Part shown: piece by piece, positions 21,696 through 34,052 of the stretch
Numbering within the stretch: position 1 is the stretch's first letter
Layout of the letters: every line of letters begins with the position of its first letter
Origin: Gymnopilus junonius
Taxonomy: Eukaryota > Basidiomycota > Agaricomycetes > Agaricales > Galerinaceae
Length of the DNA stretch: 64,000 nucleotides
Assembly (NCBI GenBank): GCA_015501075.1
Contig: JADNYJ010000058.1
Coordinates: 1-64,000 of the forward strand
Reading direction: 5' to 3'
Program-made: the position numbers and the translations under genes
The notes under the pieces: generated by a model
Databases searched by the model: none
Told to the model about the DNA's origin: nothing
What the model saw: the letters and a program-made list of their open reading frames with translations, nothing else

Positions 21696-24600
21696 CTAGT
21701 ATCCGTTCTGTGTCCCACCGACAGGTTGCTGTTGTTGTAACGACGGCGAGGCCATGGTTATGTTGGGTGTCAGCGGTACACGAGGAGGCGACTGGGACTG
21801 GGAGATGTTCGGTAAGGGTGAAGGTGAATGCTGCATGTGAGGGGATATAGAGTGCTGTCCATTGATGTGGACCCCATTCCTCATTGGAACAGGCCGCGAC
21901 CCGTTGGCGGAAGGTGTTCGTACAGGTACTGTATGTCCGATACTAGGGCTCGCTACATGAGCACCATTGATCTGGCCATCGACGCCGTTGACGGTCGAAG
22001 GCGGTCGTTGTATGGCTTGTATGGCTCCGTTGTGCCACTGCATTTGCCGAGAGGCTGGCAGCTTCAAATTCATGTTGGCTTGAGGAAGCTGCATACCCAT
22101 GTTGGCACCATTGGCACCAGCATGCATGTATGCATTTGCCAATGTCTTGGCTTGAAGAGCGGCAACGTCAGGGGAGACATTGGGCATGCTACTAGCAAAC
22201 ACAGTACGCAGGTTCTGCACCTGCTGAGGAGACAAACCGTGAAGTTGCTGAGCCTGATTATGTTGAGGAAACGAAGCCGAATTGACGAGAGCCGCCGTCG
22301 CCATACCAGGAAGCTGGGTAAGATGATAACCATTTGTAGGAACACCAAGGCCGAGATGAGGTTGGGGTGTCACGTTCTGCGACTTCGGTCGTGGAGGAAC
22401 ACTGTTCACAGTGACCTCGGCACTGGGTTCCGCCTGGGGGATAGAAGAGACACCGTTGGCGATAGCGGGGGTTGAGACGACTTCAGTCTTCTGCACATCA
22501 ACGTGAGGCATAGTGATGGCTGCTCGGCTGACGCCATTGACACCATTGGGAGGTGAATGCTGGGGAATTGGGACAGGAATGGGATGAGGAGGTGAGACGT
22601 GGTGAGCAACGGCTCCATTTGGCTGCAGATTGGTCACAGGAATCCCAGGAGGTCGCATGCCACCGTTGGAAGATATCCGCATTTGAGGTGTTGCAGTGGG
22701 CGGTTGCATCTTCTTAATTTGATGCTGCATTGCAACGGGGTTCCCATTAGCTGCGGCTGCCATGGCGAGAGAATAATTGGGAGGGATGGCGTGAGGGGGG
22801 ATGACCATGTTCGGAGGAAAAGCACGCATAAAGCCTTGTGCATCTCTTCGCATGATAGCTGGGGGCATACCGAGTCGGTACGGCACCGTAGTATGTTGTC
22901 GACCATCCTGTCCGATGAAAAACAGCGTCGGATCGTTCAAAAGATGGATGTGGTCGGGTTCTGTGAAGAGAGTCATTGCGTGCCGGAGGTAACTGTGAGG
23001 AAATCTCATCAACTATCCATTCAAACAGATATGAAAGAAACCTACGTTGCGTCATAGTCGTCGATTAACGTGCGATCCTGTTCATCTGTTCCCTCGGGAC
23101 CAACAGGAGGTACATCATCCTGGTCAAATTTCCATCTCTCTTCTTGACGCCGCTGGTTCTCGACCTCCTCTGAATCCTCCTCAACATCCATATCATTCTC
23201 ATCCTCTAATTTGTCCTCCTCACCCAAGCCAAAGAGGCTTGATCGGGCATACTTCTTAACTGGCCGACGGGGTACAGTGTCTCGTCGGTCTACAAGTAGC
23301 CGACCACCACGACCAAACCGTAGACGTAGGGCTCGCGTAGGGATACGTGGGGAGCTCGAGGAAGATTCCTCATCGGTCTTGTCTGAGATTGTAGATGGCC
23401 ATCGTGGGGCGCTGGGCGGAGGGAAGTACTTGAATAATCGGGAGGGGTAAGAAGTGGGTCGAGTTTGGTATGCACCCTGTAAATTTGTGTCAATTCGAAA
23501 TAAAGGTCAGATGAGTTAAGCTTACATCGACAGCATCTTCCCAGTGGTGGTCGATATCCTTCTGCTTCTGCAGTTGAGATTCGATGTCCTCCCGGATTTT
23601 CTGCTGTCGTTCCTTTGGTCGGATGACGGGCTCTATTCGCACTGGAACTGCCGGGTCGTTTGTCTTGATCCGGAGTCCTGGTACACGGCTGTACAAACAT
23701 CGAATGAATAACATAGCAAAGTAAGAAAAAAAGAGAGACGTACGCTCCCTCTAACTTCTTGGTCGGTCTTTCCTTGTCGATCAGCAAGTCCTCGTCAGCC
23801 TTGTCGTGGAGACTGGGGAATTTTCGCTTGAGGTCAGCAAAGGCTATCCGTTGTTCCCAAAGAGCTTGAGATTGAACGGCTAGCTCCTTTTTCACTGTTT
23901 CTCGCGTCAGGATCGCCTGTGCAAGACGTAGTGGGGACTCCAACTCCTGATGCAACCGGACAAGCTTATCGGACGATGTCGCTTGCGAAGCTCTCGTTTT
24001 CCGGATAGCCTTGCTTTCGCGCCTGCGGAAGCAGATGTACGACTCGTTCAATGTGTCCGATTCGTCACCCTAGAAAGAACAGACTTAAAAATCAAAAAGA
24101 AATTGGAAAGTTTTCGAAACTTACATTAAGAGTGGGAATGATACGATGTCCGCTTCGTTCTATTCTGCGTTCCTTCCAGTATGGATATATTGCTCTTGCA
24201 ATCTTGAGCAGAGCTGCCGATGCAGGTATCCAGGATGGAACTGTATATGTTGCAAACATGTTCGCAGGCAGAGGCGTCGAGAACACATCCTGGTATTCCG
24301 AAAACGCAGGGAAGTCCATACCCGTCTCCAAACCCTAAGGAAAAAATAAATTAATAATAGTGTTGACCAGAGTTAATATTATACATGCATGATGAAGAAA
24401 TTCGGTGCGGTCGTGCGTAATTTTCTCAAAGACGCCCATTACGAGCTCAAATTCGTCTTCCGAGATAACAACGGGCTGGCTGGACTCAGGCTCCTTGCCT
24501 TTAGCCTTTGCACTTCGGGCAGAAGTTCGTAATCCAGACGTGGAAACAGCGCCTTGAGCGCTAGTGCCCTCGCCACGAGCTTCCTCATTATTCTTGTCGA

Positions 24601-25167
24601 GCCATTCTTTGTCACGCTCGTCCATATAATACGTGAAGCCATTGGCGATACCGTTTGTGATATACTCTTCGGTCGTTTGAGAAGAGTGGACATATGTTGT
24701 CGGATCCTTCCACCTATTCGCCTGATAGAGCTCGTCGTAGTTCTCGACGACGCCGGTAGAGTCAGGGGTTGGTATGAAAGCAGGTTGGGCGACAGGCTTA
24801 TCCGTTCCGCGGGTCTGCCTGCTAGGCACGCTGCTACGATGTGCCGCAGACAGGACTTCCTGCAAATGGTGTTCCTGAAAAGGAAAGTAAATACCTTATG
24901 TAATGCAATCCGCGGAACGCACAGCCACCATCGATAACAATCGATAGCTGACGTGGCACAAAAAACATCGAGAAAGGGGCTCACATTGGCGTCCTCAGCG
25001 TCAACCCCAGCGACCAAGTTGGTGAGACGGTGCTTCTCCTCATCTTCGTCTGGGATGAGGACCGCATCGGCGTCAAGGGAGCCCTGGTGGATCTTGAGGC
25101 GTGTTTTGTTTGTAATCCGGTTGCGATTTCTGAGGGTAGAGGCAGCCGGATGATGATTTCGGGGCAT
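21696..25167 (-). CDS. EPL1: Enhancer of polycomb-like protein, NuA4 scaffold
   Basis: Seven exons, 25167-24985, 24874-24389, 24334-24125, 24069-23744, 23688-23526, 23476-23046 and 22992-21696, give 1,031 residues. The N-terminal EPcA region starts LRNRNRITNKTRLKIHQGSL and includes TGVVENYDELYQANRWKDP, NGFTYYMDERDKEWLDKNNE, EDEFELVMGVFEKITH and PALPANMF-type blocks (STPLPANMFATYTVPSWIP). A further conserved part runs from YICFRRRESKAIRKTRASQA through LFKYFPPP. The last exon is a long Pro/Asn/Gln-rich tail. Epl1 binds Esa1, Yng2 and Eaf6 in piccolo-NuA4 and anchors them in NuA4, acetylating histones H4 and H2A in the nucleus. Intron 2 (24388-24335) must use a GC donor (GCATGT) to keep frame. 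Confidence 0.95.
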
Positions 25168-27681
25168 ATCATGGATGGTTGGGGAAGAAAAAAAGACTTA
25201 GGGATGGCGGAATAAGTTACTGTGTGCGGGAAGATGCTTCTGCTCGTCGTCGTGGGCGTTGGCGGCACTGACTGGTCAATGCGCTTTTTGGCCGAAATCG
25301 AGTGGTTTCGGCCCGGCAAAATGGGCCACTCATTGATCAGATGCGGCGGTGTTTGCGCTGTGTAAACAAACCCCATCCGGCATCCTTTCGGCTTATAGCT
25401 ACTCTTGAATATATCTCTTACGCCCATTACGGGCATCTTAATCGTAATAGAGGTCCTTAATGACCAACGGATCGCTCACTCAATGGTAACCCACCTTTGT
25501 GGACCCATTGTTTTAAGGTTACCTGTCTCAAGTTACCGGGTTCCTGGCAAACAAGCTTGCGTCAGTGCCTTCGCATTCCAGAAGCACAGTTCGCCGGAAC
25601 TCACTTAGCTACCTTTGTCAAGATTAGCCATTCAAGGATATGCCTGGACCGTAGATTTAATCGCACCGTATATCGAGGGCAATCATCCTCGTGTATCATT
25701 GGGTCAGGCGTCAGGTGCGGCTGATTTGCACAGAGAAGGGAAGCAATCTAGATAGGCAATCTATTATCTGAAATTCGACCAGGAAAAGAAATCGATCAAA
25801 CTTACCTGAAACCCCGCCGAAGACACAGATTTCAAAAGAAATACCATAAGCAGGTGTAGATGAAAAGTACACGCGCAGAAGATAACAAACAACACGCTGG
25901 GTGAATCATAGAAAGTCAGCTACAGGGGTCAAGGATGAGATATAGCGCACCCGTACAAGTAATATGGCTACATCGCGCCACCGGCGCTGAGCCAAAGGCC
26001 CTGGACGGAATTGAGAAACAGGGTATGTAGACCAAGCTCCATGATTAGTCACCGGGACCACGCACTTTCTTTGAAACAATCTGGCTGGGATTGAGGTAGA
26101 GATGCTGCACAGCACTTACAAGTCTCAGCGACTCGTAAAATTTCCTGCCTGGCTGTACAATACGAACAACTAGTTGGGAGTTCTGGAAAGACAAGACTGG
26201 AGGTTACCACTGACAATCAGAAAATGCGGATACCGTGAGGATAAAAGATCGCACCAGCACTCACTACAGCAGACCCCACTCCTAGGGCGAGATGAAAAGG
26301 TGAAACTTAGGGATCGAGCCCCGATGTGCAAAAGGAGTCCCTTTCTGCAATGAGAAATAAGGAACGAACAGACAGTGGCATGGTCACCCAGTGGGAGTGG
26401 GACACAGCCCGAGGTGAAATTACGCACCGTTCAGCCACCGACGTCTCAACGTGCATCATGTCTGCCAGAGAGAGCGATGGATGTGCGGAACCGGAGGATC
26501 GATACCAATCCAGCTCTGCAAGCCAACTCTTGTGGCTATCTAGGGGGTCGATGTCGTCAGAATAACGAAGGAGGTCTCGGAAGGTGGCACCCACTTTAGG
26601 CCCAACAAGTTCTCCTGAAATCAAGCGTCCATATAAAAAAGCATGTCTATGCCTTTGGAGAATTCATGCTGCGCAAGAGGGCACTCAAGACAACTCGGTG
26701 GGAGACCTTGCATTAATCCTACCCACAGACAATGCGGACAAGAAAACAAGACCACAGCCCAAGTGTCATGCTCGGGAGGCAATAAACCCATCTCGAAAGA
26801 AAAATCACCTCGAGGGATATCCGCCACAGTGAAGGGGGCTCCAAATGCTATCTAACCAAATGTCGTGGAGGGCCAGAGATGAGAAGGGTAAAGACGGCTG
26901 AAGAAGCGAGTGTATCAAGAGTGAGAGCCTAGGGCTTCGGATGAGTTCAGCCACCCAGCACGTGTGGTCGGAAGAAGCCGAATAAACTGGTAGTTCACGA
27001 TTAGATTTCTTTCCCCTGCGGTTGGCTCCCAGAGTTCTGTCTTCGGCAAGGAAAACATACCAGTTGTCAGCTAACGACTTAGTCTGTCGCTGTATGCAGC
27101 AAATTGCGCCGATTAACTTTACACTATGAAGAATTCAAAGAATGGAGTGGCGACCAGGTTGCCAGCGAGCTGCCAGAGCTTTCCATTCGAGGGATCAATC
27201 GTTTAGGCCTTAAACCCTTGTTGGATCCAGCTGGCAGAAACTAAGGAATATCGGCCCCGTTTCTCGTTTGCACCGTCAGGAGGATGAGTTGTGCAGATGA
27301 CCCATGGTATCAAGTGAGAATCTTTCTCGGCGGCTTTCCACTGCTGATGACACAAAAGCTCCTCTTCTGGAAATACACGTATGCAACGAATGATCAGGCT
27401 CGCTTTTTATTGTAGCTATCCACCCTTTTTTAAATATGTGCAGCGCTGAGGACAGAATGTTATTCTCCTCTGTCAAAAAGCGTTGGACTATTTTTAGATC
27501 ACCATCTGGGTAGTACGTCAGTCCTGCCATCTCAGTATTTTTACTCAGGCTTGATGCAGATGCTATGTTATAATCAAGTCTGCAAATATACAGGAGGGTT
27601 TTGTATGATACGAGAACAATTGTTCTGACCCTCCGCTTCAATAAATCCTACAAGCTATCCATACTACAACGGCAATCCTGA
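25168..27681. other. Long gene-poor stretch with possible decayed coding remnants
   Basis: On the minus strand, frames at 26860-26690 (DIPRGDFSFEMGLLPPEHDT) and 26624-26307 (VGATFRDLLRYSDDIDPLDS) look protein-like and could be two exons split by a GTAGGA...AAAG intron. I recognise no family and find no start. The frame at 27276-27641 minus is unassigned. A bidirectional promoter for EPL1 may occupy 25168-25450. Confidence 0.35.
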
Positions 27682-28969
27682 TCAGAAGGCACTGGGAGTC
27701 CAGCCGCCGTCGGCAACGACGATCTAGAAAGATCGAACAAGCATCCATATCAAGAACGACAGATGAAACTTGCTCGGGAAAATGCACACACCTTGTTCGT
27801 CATATACGAATTTGTTACGAGCATCCCAACGACTGACGCGATCTCACTGGGATGCCCAAATCGCCCAACGGAATTCGATCCTATTTATAACTTCCTATAT
27901 TAGCGGATGCAATTTGTGCGATAAGAGATGATGAGGTCAATTCTGACCTTGAGTTGATCAGATGGATTAGACATCATGCCAGTTTCTGGAGGGGGAAGAG
28001 AAAATCCTCGGTTAGTATTACCTTTAAAATTGGGTTTTGTTTTATAGGCTGACCGATTACAAGGGCGGGGGCGACAGCATTACAGGTCTATGTATAATAA
28101 TGGTCAGAAACATAGACTTAAGAAGCAGGTAGAATATGAAAGACGTACTATACCCTCTTTTGCATACCTCATTGCTATCCAATGCAGCATACCATGCATC
28201 GCGGATTTCGATGACGCATAATGTGGACCAATTACTCCTCCAGTTCCTAAAATTCTACTTCAGTTGGGTATTCAAGTAATCGAGGTGTAGGCGCATTACC
28301 AGCAGCAACACTAAACCAGACGAATTTCTATCAGGGGATGACTTTCTAACACACTAAATCGTAACCTTGAATTAAACACAATACGCCCGTATCTCTTTTC
28401 GGCCATCTTAGGCAAGCACAGCTGCGTCAACTTTGCCAATATTCAGTTCAATATGACACAGCACTTTCAAGTACACCCACCAAGTAGCTCGACCCTGTAT
28501 TAGTCCTCCAAGTGCTCTCAAACTCCTCAATGCTCACGTCTTCTATATTCCCGTTAGGCCCGATAACGCGGTTAGTAGTTCCAGAATTATTGAACAGGAT
28601 GTCAGGGTGTCCCATATGATAAACAACCTCGGAATGAAGCTTTCTGACGTTGTTATAATCTGAGAGGTCGGCCTGAAATGCGACGGCGTTGATGTCTTTC
28701 ATTTTAGTCAGTTCGGATACGAGAGCCTCAGCTTTTTCCTTGGAGGAATGGTAGTGCACAGCGATGGAGCATCCTTGGCGAGCCAATGCCAATGCAGTGG
28801 CTCTTCCGATGCCGCCCCTGTTTGTACAAGCAAGATAGAGGCTCAGCAGTGCCATCACGACTCAGGAGGTTCAAATAGATGAAACGCACGAAGCACCAGT
28901 TATCAATGCGAGCTTGGATTGTAATGGAAGAACTGGCGTATTTTCTGGAAGAGAAAAGTCGTCGAGCAT
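27682..28969 (-). pseudogene. Short-chain dehydrogenase/reductase with one-base frameshift
   Basis: Nine exons, 28969-28890, 28817-28481, 28430-28366, 28310-28300, 28246-28149, 28087-28054, 27985-27948, 27880-27792 and 27723-27682, would encode about 264 residues. Rossmann motif TGASGGIG, NNSG, the catalytic Ser in VFNSS, and the YASSK active-site Tyr/Lys are all present, as are NAVAPALV and the C-terminal VVADGGWTPSAF. These are classical SDR features; NAD(P)-dependent oxidoreductase, substrate unknown. Exon 8 is 89 nt where 90 is required: the frame reads RIPLG, then RFGHPSEIASVVGML one frame over, so one base is missing near 27863-27868 (a GGG run) and a stop follows. The 11-nt exon 4 is notable. 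Either a recent pseudogene or an assembly error. Confidence 0.8.
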
Positions 28970-30705
28970 TGTATTGCGCAGATGGGAGTGAGAAACGCAA
29001 GTTAAGAGTTCCAGTCAAGTCGGAAGGGCAAACATGCGCTATATCGAGCACTTTCCAATGACGACATTTATAGGACCGGCCCGTGAGTTTATTTTAGAGC
29101 ACCACTTAGCAACTACTAGCTATACATAGCAAGTAGATAGGTCCAAGGTAGGTCGAGAGGAAGGAGAAGTCGTAAAATTAATGCTTCAAGAGACACCCAA
29201 ATCACTTTAAGGCACCGTGAAAAATTTAACCACCAGGATAATGCAGTGCCTATGTCAGTTTTCCAACTGACCCGTCTACGATTTCTAAGGCCCTCCCGCC
29301 CCGTTTTCATCCTTGGGTGCTAGGAAGTTGCTAGACAAGGGTCAGATGTACGCTGATTCAAGTATCCGAAATATGCTCAGTATTCAAGATTATAATCTTT
29401 TCATGTCATTTACCTGTGGATTCGACCTGTTATATAATAAAACGTTGACACAAACGGCGATAGTATTTATACTTACCAAATCCTCAATTTTATAAATTCG
29501 GTGACGTATTTACTAGTGTTTTTGCGGGTATTAAGGATACGAAGCTAAGCGGAGAATCAGTCAATTACACGAAGGAAGATGGATGGAGAATTGAAATTGA
29601 CTTACTAGATCAAGTTCTTTCCTTTAAGTTCGCCTTTTGGATAGTAAAATTCTCCGGTCTCAGTCGTGTTAATGACTAAAAAAAACTCTCAGGTGAAATT
29701 TGTATCCGTAAAGCAAGTGAGGTCGGGCCCGGAGCACCTATTAACAAATTCTTTTAATTGAATAACGAAAGACTGCCAAGTTTCACCGGTAATGGTAAAT
29801 CATCAAAAATCTTCCTTCTATGCGAGCAGGTAATATTCAGACTTCGGAAGTGATTTGAGTTGTTGGTGGTACTACGTAAGAGGAAGAAAGGAAGAAACTA
29901 AACTCCTCATGTCAAGTGCAGGAGTTCAAGTTGTTTGTCGTACTTTGTGGGGCTCTGCCAATGCAATCAACAGAATTCTTATTGCAAAGCTGCATAGCCT
30001 ATAAATTTACGCCACACGTCGGAGTCATATGTACTCGTGATTTATTCTGGCAAACGCCGCCGTTCATCATGGCCCACTCTTATCATCTGCAGGCTTTATC
30101 TGCTCATTCCTATCAGGAACATGTAAAGATAGTCACTTTATGCCCATCTTTCCATAGCATCGCTTGAGACCTCTTGAGAGCCGCTTGTTGTGAGGCAAAG
30201 ACCTAATGGCAAAAATTACAATTCCATTTCTCCCTCCCTGCCGTCCGAAATGGAACCAACCAATCAAGATATCCTCATTCCAAGATCCCTCCGGCATCCC
30301 GCACGCAGCACTTATCCGCGGGTCGCAAATGTCAATTTTGGTCCTTGGACGTTCGGAGCACGGACGGCGGGGAGCAACTGGGAAAAACGTTATCGCCATG
30401 GTGCCATGCGCCAAAAAGAGGAGATAGTACCTGAGGCTGGCCCAAGATCCTAACATCGATCGACCGGGTTATCTTATTCAACGTGAAAAAAACCTTACTT
30501 GGCTGCATGGGATTTTCAAAATCGAATTCAATTAAGGGACCCAAGTCATACATATATACTTTAGGAAAGTCGGCCTCCACCCTTCTCCGCAAAAAATCAC
30601 CTTGACGGTCAAGGTCGTTTGACGTTTCTTCTTGCCGCCCCTCGTTTTGCCTTTCTCCCCTCCAGTTAGGTTTGGCATAATCTGCTTGGGCTGAGAGCAT
30701 CATCG
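28970..30705. other. Intergenic, upstream of the purine permease
   Basis: No gene recognised. A minus-strand open frame of 123 codons (30332-30703) begins 3 bp from the permease start; it has no family resemblance and probably lies in the promoter/5'UTR of the permease. A CATATATAC stretch at about 30549 is TATA-like, but unproven. Confidence 0.4.
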
Positions 30706-33445
30706 ATGACTACCTATGTCGTCAGATTCAATGACGCGGTGGGTGAAATTTGATCCTTTCCTTTTTGGTCTCGTATTCGATCGCATTACTCATTTTTCGC
30801 TTGTCGGGATGGATTGTAGGTCGCGAGATCGTTCGTGGGGAGATGGTTTGGGTTAGAAGGCTCTGGTGCGAAGAAGGAGCGTGCTGGGTCTCGTTTCACG
30901 GTACGTTGGGTTGGACCAAATGGTAGGAAATATTCGTTGATGGTCCCAATAGACGGAAATCCGTGCTGGATTGACAACATGGGTGTGTGCACAAGACTTA
31001 TTTATCTTCAGAGACAGAAAAACTTACAAGGGTTCTATCAACAAAGGCTGCTATGGCATACATTGTTCGTACTCCACGTTGTGGTGGTTGAAATAACTCA
31101 TCATGCCCCCTCGTAACAGATCTCCGTCAACGCTGCTATTATCTCGGACTCTGGGGGGACCTGTGAATGTTCAACTGCCGACCTTTGCGTCAACGACGAT
31201 GTGTACCTGCTATGCGTGAATGAAGTCCGGCAAGACCTTATCACCTCAACGTCCGCTATCTCGGCTCTATCGAGTTTCCTCATGGGCCTGCTTGCTAATC
31301 TTCCCGTTGGACTGGCACCTGGATTGGGTCTTAATGCCTATGTAAGTTTTCTGTATGCAGCATTTAATATGATGGATATAGGGCTGAAGGATGTTCCTCT
31401 GCATGCATAGTTTGCGTACTCCGTGGTAGGCTTCCATGGAAGCGGCTTCATCACTTATCGGGAGGCACTCGCTGCCGTGTTCATGGAGGGGTGAGCAAGA
31501 GCTCTTATATCCAAATTTCCCTGCTTGATAAGTGATATGCTAGATGGGTCTTTCTTTTCCTATCTATTATCGGCCTTCGGCAATGGATTGTGCGTATCAT
31601 GCCTCAATCGCTTGTCTTAGCTGTTGGAGCTGGAATTGGTCTTTTTATTGCGTGAGTACAGTCTAGGGAATACTTGTTGAGGCCTGAGCTGACTTATTTT
31701 CTCTTCATCTTTAGATTTATTGGCCTTTGTAAGTCTGCACCCGTTAGATGTGTCCTTTCAAACCAGACGTTGATAAACTTCCTCTATGACCAGCACCGAA
31801 CGGACTGGGAGTTATCGGAGGAGATACCACTAATTTTGTCGGCCTTGGAGGCTGTATACCTGACAGTAAATCCTAATCTTTTCAACGCTTCTGTCCTTCT
31901 CTGATTATCCTTCTTTTCAAACAGATTTCACACCAGACCTACCAAACTACTGTGCCCACGGCGTCCTACGAAGCCCCACTATGTGGTTGGGTATCTTCAC
32001 AGGAGGCATCTTCACCCTCCTCATGATGATGTATCGCATCCGGGGTGCCATTCTTCTCGGTATCCTTCTGACAGCTATCATTTCCTGGCCGCGCCCGACG
32101 CCCGTGACTTACTTCCCGCATACGGCTACTGGTGATGCGCTCTTCGATTTCTTCAAGAAGGTAGTTACGTTCCATAAGCTGCAGCGTATTGGCAATGTTC
32201 TTGATGTGAGTAACGATCGTCTTCTTGCTTTTGACTTTGGGGAATAGTTTTGTTGATCTTTTTTCTTTGCTTTGTAGTATAACTATGGGTATGCCGATAT
32301 TTAAATGTGATTACGACCGTGCAACCAGACGTTGACTTTTCACAGGAGTGGAAAGGTGTGGTATGCCCTCATCACTTTCCTCTACGTCGATATCCTTGGT
32401 AAGTTTCACAGGTTACATTTCTCTGTGTCCTATGCCTAATCTTTGTTCTTGGGACAGATACCACTGGGTAAAACCCTTTATCTCCTCAAATGCCCAACAC
32501 AAAATTAACACCCTCTTTAGTACCCTCTATTCTATGGCTAAGTTCGCCGGCCTCCGCGACCCAGTCACATTCGATTTTGAAGGTTCGAGCATTGCTTATT
32601 GCGTCGACGCCTTCTGCATCAGCATGGGTGCACTCATGGGAACCAGCCCCGTCACCGCCTTCATCGAGAGTGCCACTGGTATCTCTGGTACGCTTTTCTC
32701 TTTTTTTTTGTTTCCCAAGGCGCTGCTGAGTACGATATCTGAACTTCGTTGCAGAGGGTGGCAAGACCGGACTGACAGCTATGACTGTCGGAATTATGTT
32801 CTTCATCTCAGTGTTCTTCGCTCCTATCTTTGCTTCTATCCCTTCGTGGGCTACAGGTGGTGCCCTAGTTATTGTGGGATCTTTAATGATTCGCAAGTGA
32901 GTTTATGCTTTAGCCACTTTTATTCATGCTTTCTGATGGTGGATTATTCCTTACTAGTGTCTTGGAGGTCAACTGGCATTACGTCGGTGATGGCGTTCCA
33001 GCATTCCTCACGCTTATTATCATTCCTCTGACATACAAGTTCGTTATGTGCATTTTCTTTGGAAATCAATGATCTTATGTGACGGTTTTCACGCAGCATC
33101 GCATACGGTGTCATCGCTGGCATTCTTTCCTACATTCTCTTGAATGGCATCCCCCTCGCAATCAGGAAGGCTTCAGGAGGACGTATCGTTCCCAATGATT
33201 ATGACATGTCGGAAGCATGGGTTATTCCTCCTGGTGGTATTCTTCCTCCTTGGCTGTATGTTTTTTATTACCTGCTCGCCGACAAGTTACTTACTGGTGT
33301 ACACGATAGCAACAAGCTCCTCGGCCGCAAAGGATACGTACCTGAAGATGATAGCGCATCGACCTCAGCACGCAGCAGCAGTGTTGAGCATGACAACGAG
33401 AAGGAGGAAACACCTGTACCAGAGAAAATCGAGCCTGCTGCATAA
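30706..33445 (+). CDS. azgA: AzgA-type purine (adenine/guanine/hypoxanthine) permease
   Basis: Seventeen exons starting 30706-30738, 30820-30900, 30953-30982, 31047-31064 and 31120-31341 and ending with 33097-33445 give 583 residues; every junction keeps phase. Diagnostic blocks are FVGRWFGLEGSGAKKERAGS, ISVNAAIISDSGGTC, LPVGLAPGLGLNAY, the GVIGGDTTNFVGLGGC segment, SPTMWLGIFTGGIFTLLMMM, GALMGTSPVTAFIESATGIS, GGKTGLTAMTVGIMFF and SGGRIVPNDYD. This is the AzgA family of purine-cation symporters with about 12-14 TM helices in the plasma membrane, importing adenine, guanine and hypoxanthine. GLAPGLGLNAY and TSPVTAFIES are the substrate-binding signatures. The gene contains micro-exons of 14, 11 and 10 nt (31715-31728, 32278-32288, 32458-32467). 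The C-terminus is acidic and cytosolic. Confidence 0.95.
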
Positions 33446-34052
33446 GTAGCTGCCATTCCTCCACATGCATATTTAACTTGTCCCCTGGGCTTACGATTTT
33501 TAATACCACTAGTAGTAAAATTTCTTTCTTTCTGTACCTTTGGTCTTTTGACACTGCTGACTGCGACGTATGTACAACGTCATGATTACGAGTTATTAAC
33601 AACTACATATCTATATATCGACGACGCTGTATGTATACCAACGACTTCGAATAAAACGTACGAATGACCTAAATTTAGACCGGTGGATCTCTGAACGCGA
33701 ACGCAAATCCTCTTCTCCGCAAAAAAATTGAACAATGCAATATGATGCGAAGCTTTTCTTCTGCTCTGTCGTACATTTCTCTAGTCTCCCGACCGACCTA
33801 GACGACGCTGAACGCCATGGACAGACTCTGGAACGGTCAGGGCGTATCACGTGTGGGGATGATGGAGACCTTTACGGAGATATTTAGTAACTGGCATCAC
33901 GCCACATTTAAGTGTGAAAAGAAAAGTGGTGTGGTTCTTCTCTTCATTTTCCTCACCCTCCACAGTCACGAACGGGTTTGGGATATTTTAAAAGGCCACT
34001 GAGGGGTTTCGCTTTTGTTCACGACCACCCTCCCTTCTTCCTCCTCTTCACG
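33446..34052. other. Intergenic, upstream of ERG25
   Basis: No gene seen. The last 100 bp before ERG25 contain CT-rich runs typical of fungal promoters/5'UTRs. Confidence 0.4.

Noticed and set aside
21828..22475. 215-codon plus-strand open frame opposite the EPL1 tail
   Set aside because: It is the antisense shadow of the Pro/Asn/Gln-rich last exon of EPL1, with no family resemblance and no splice continuation.
30332..30703. 123-codon minus-strand open frame immediately upstream of the purine permease
   Set aside because: No recognisable domain, and it begins 3 bp from the permease start, where promoter/5'UTR is expected.
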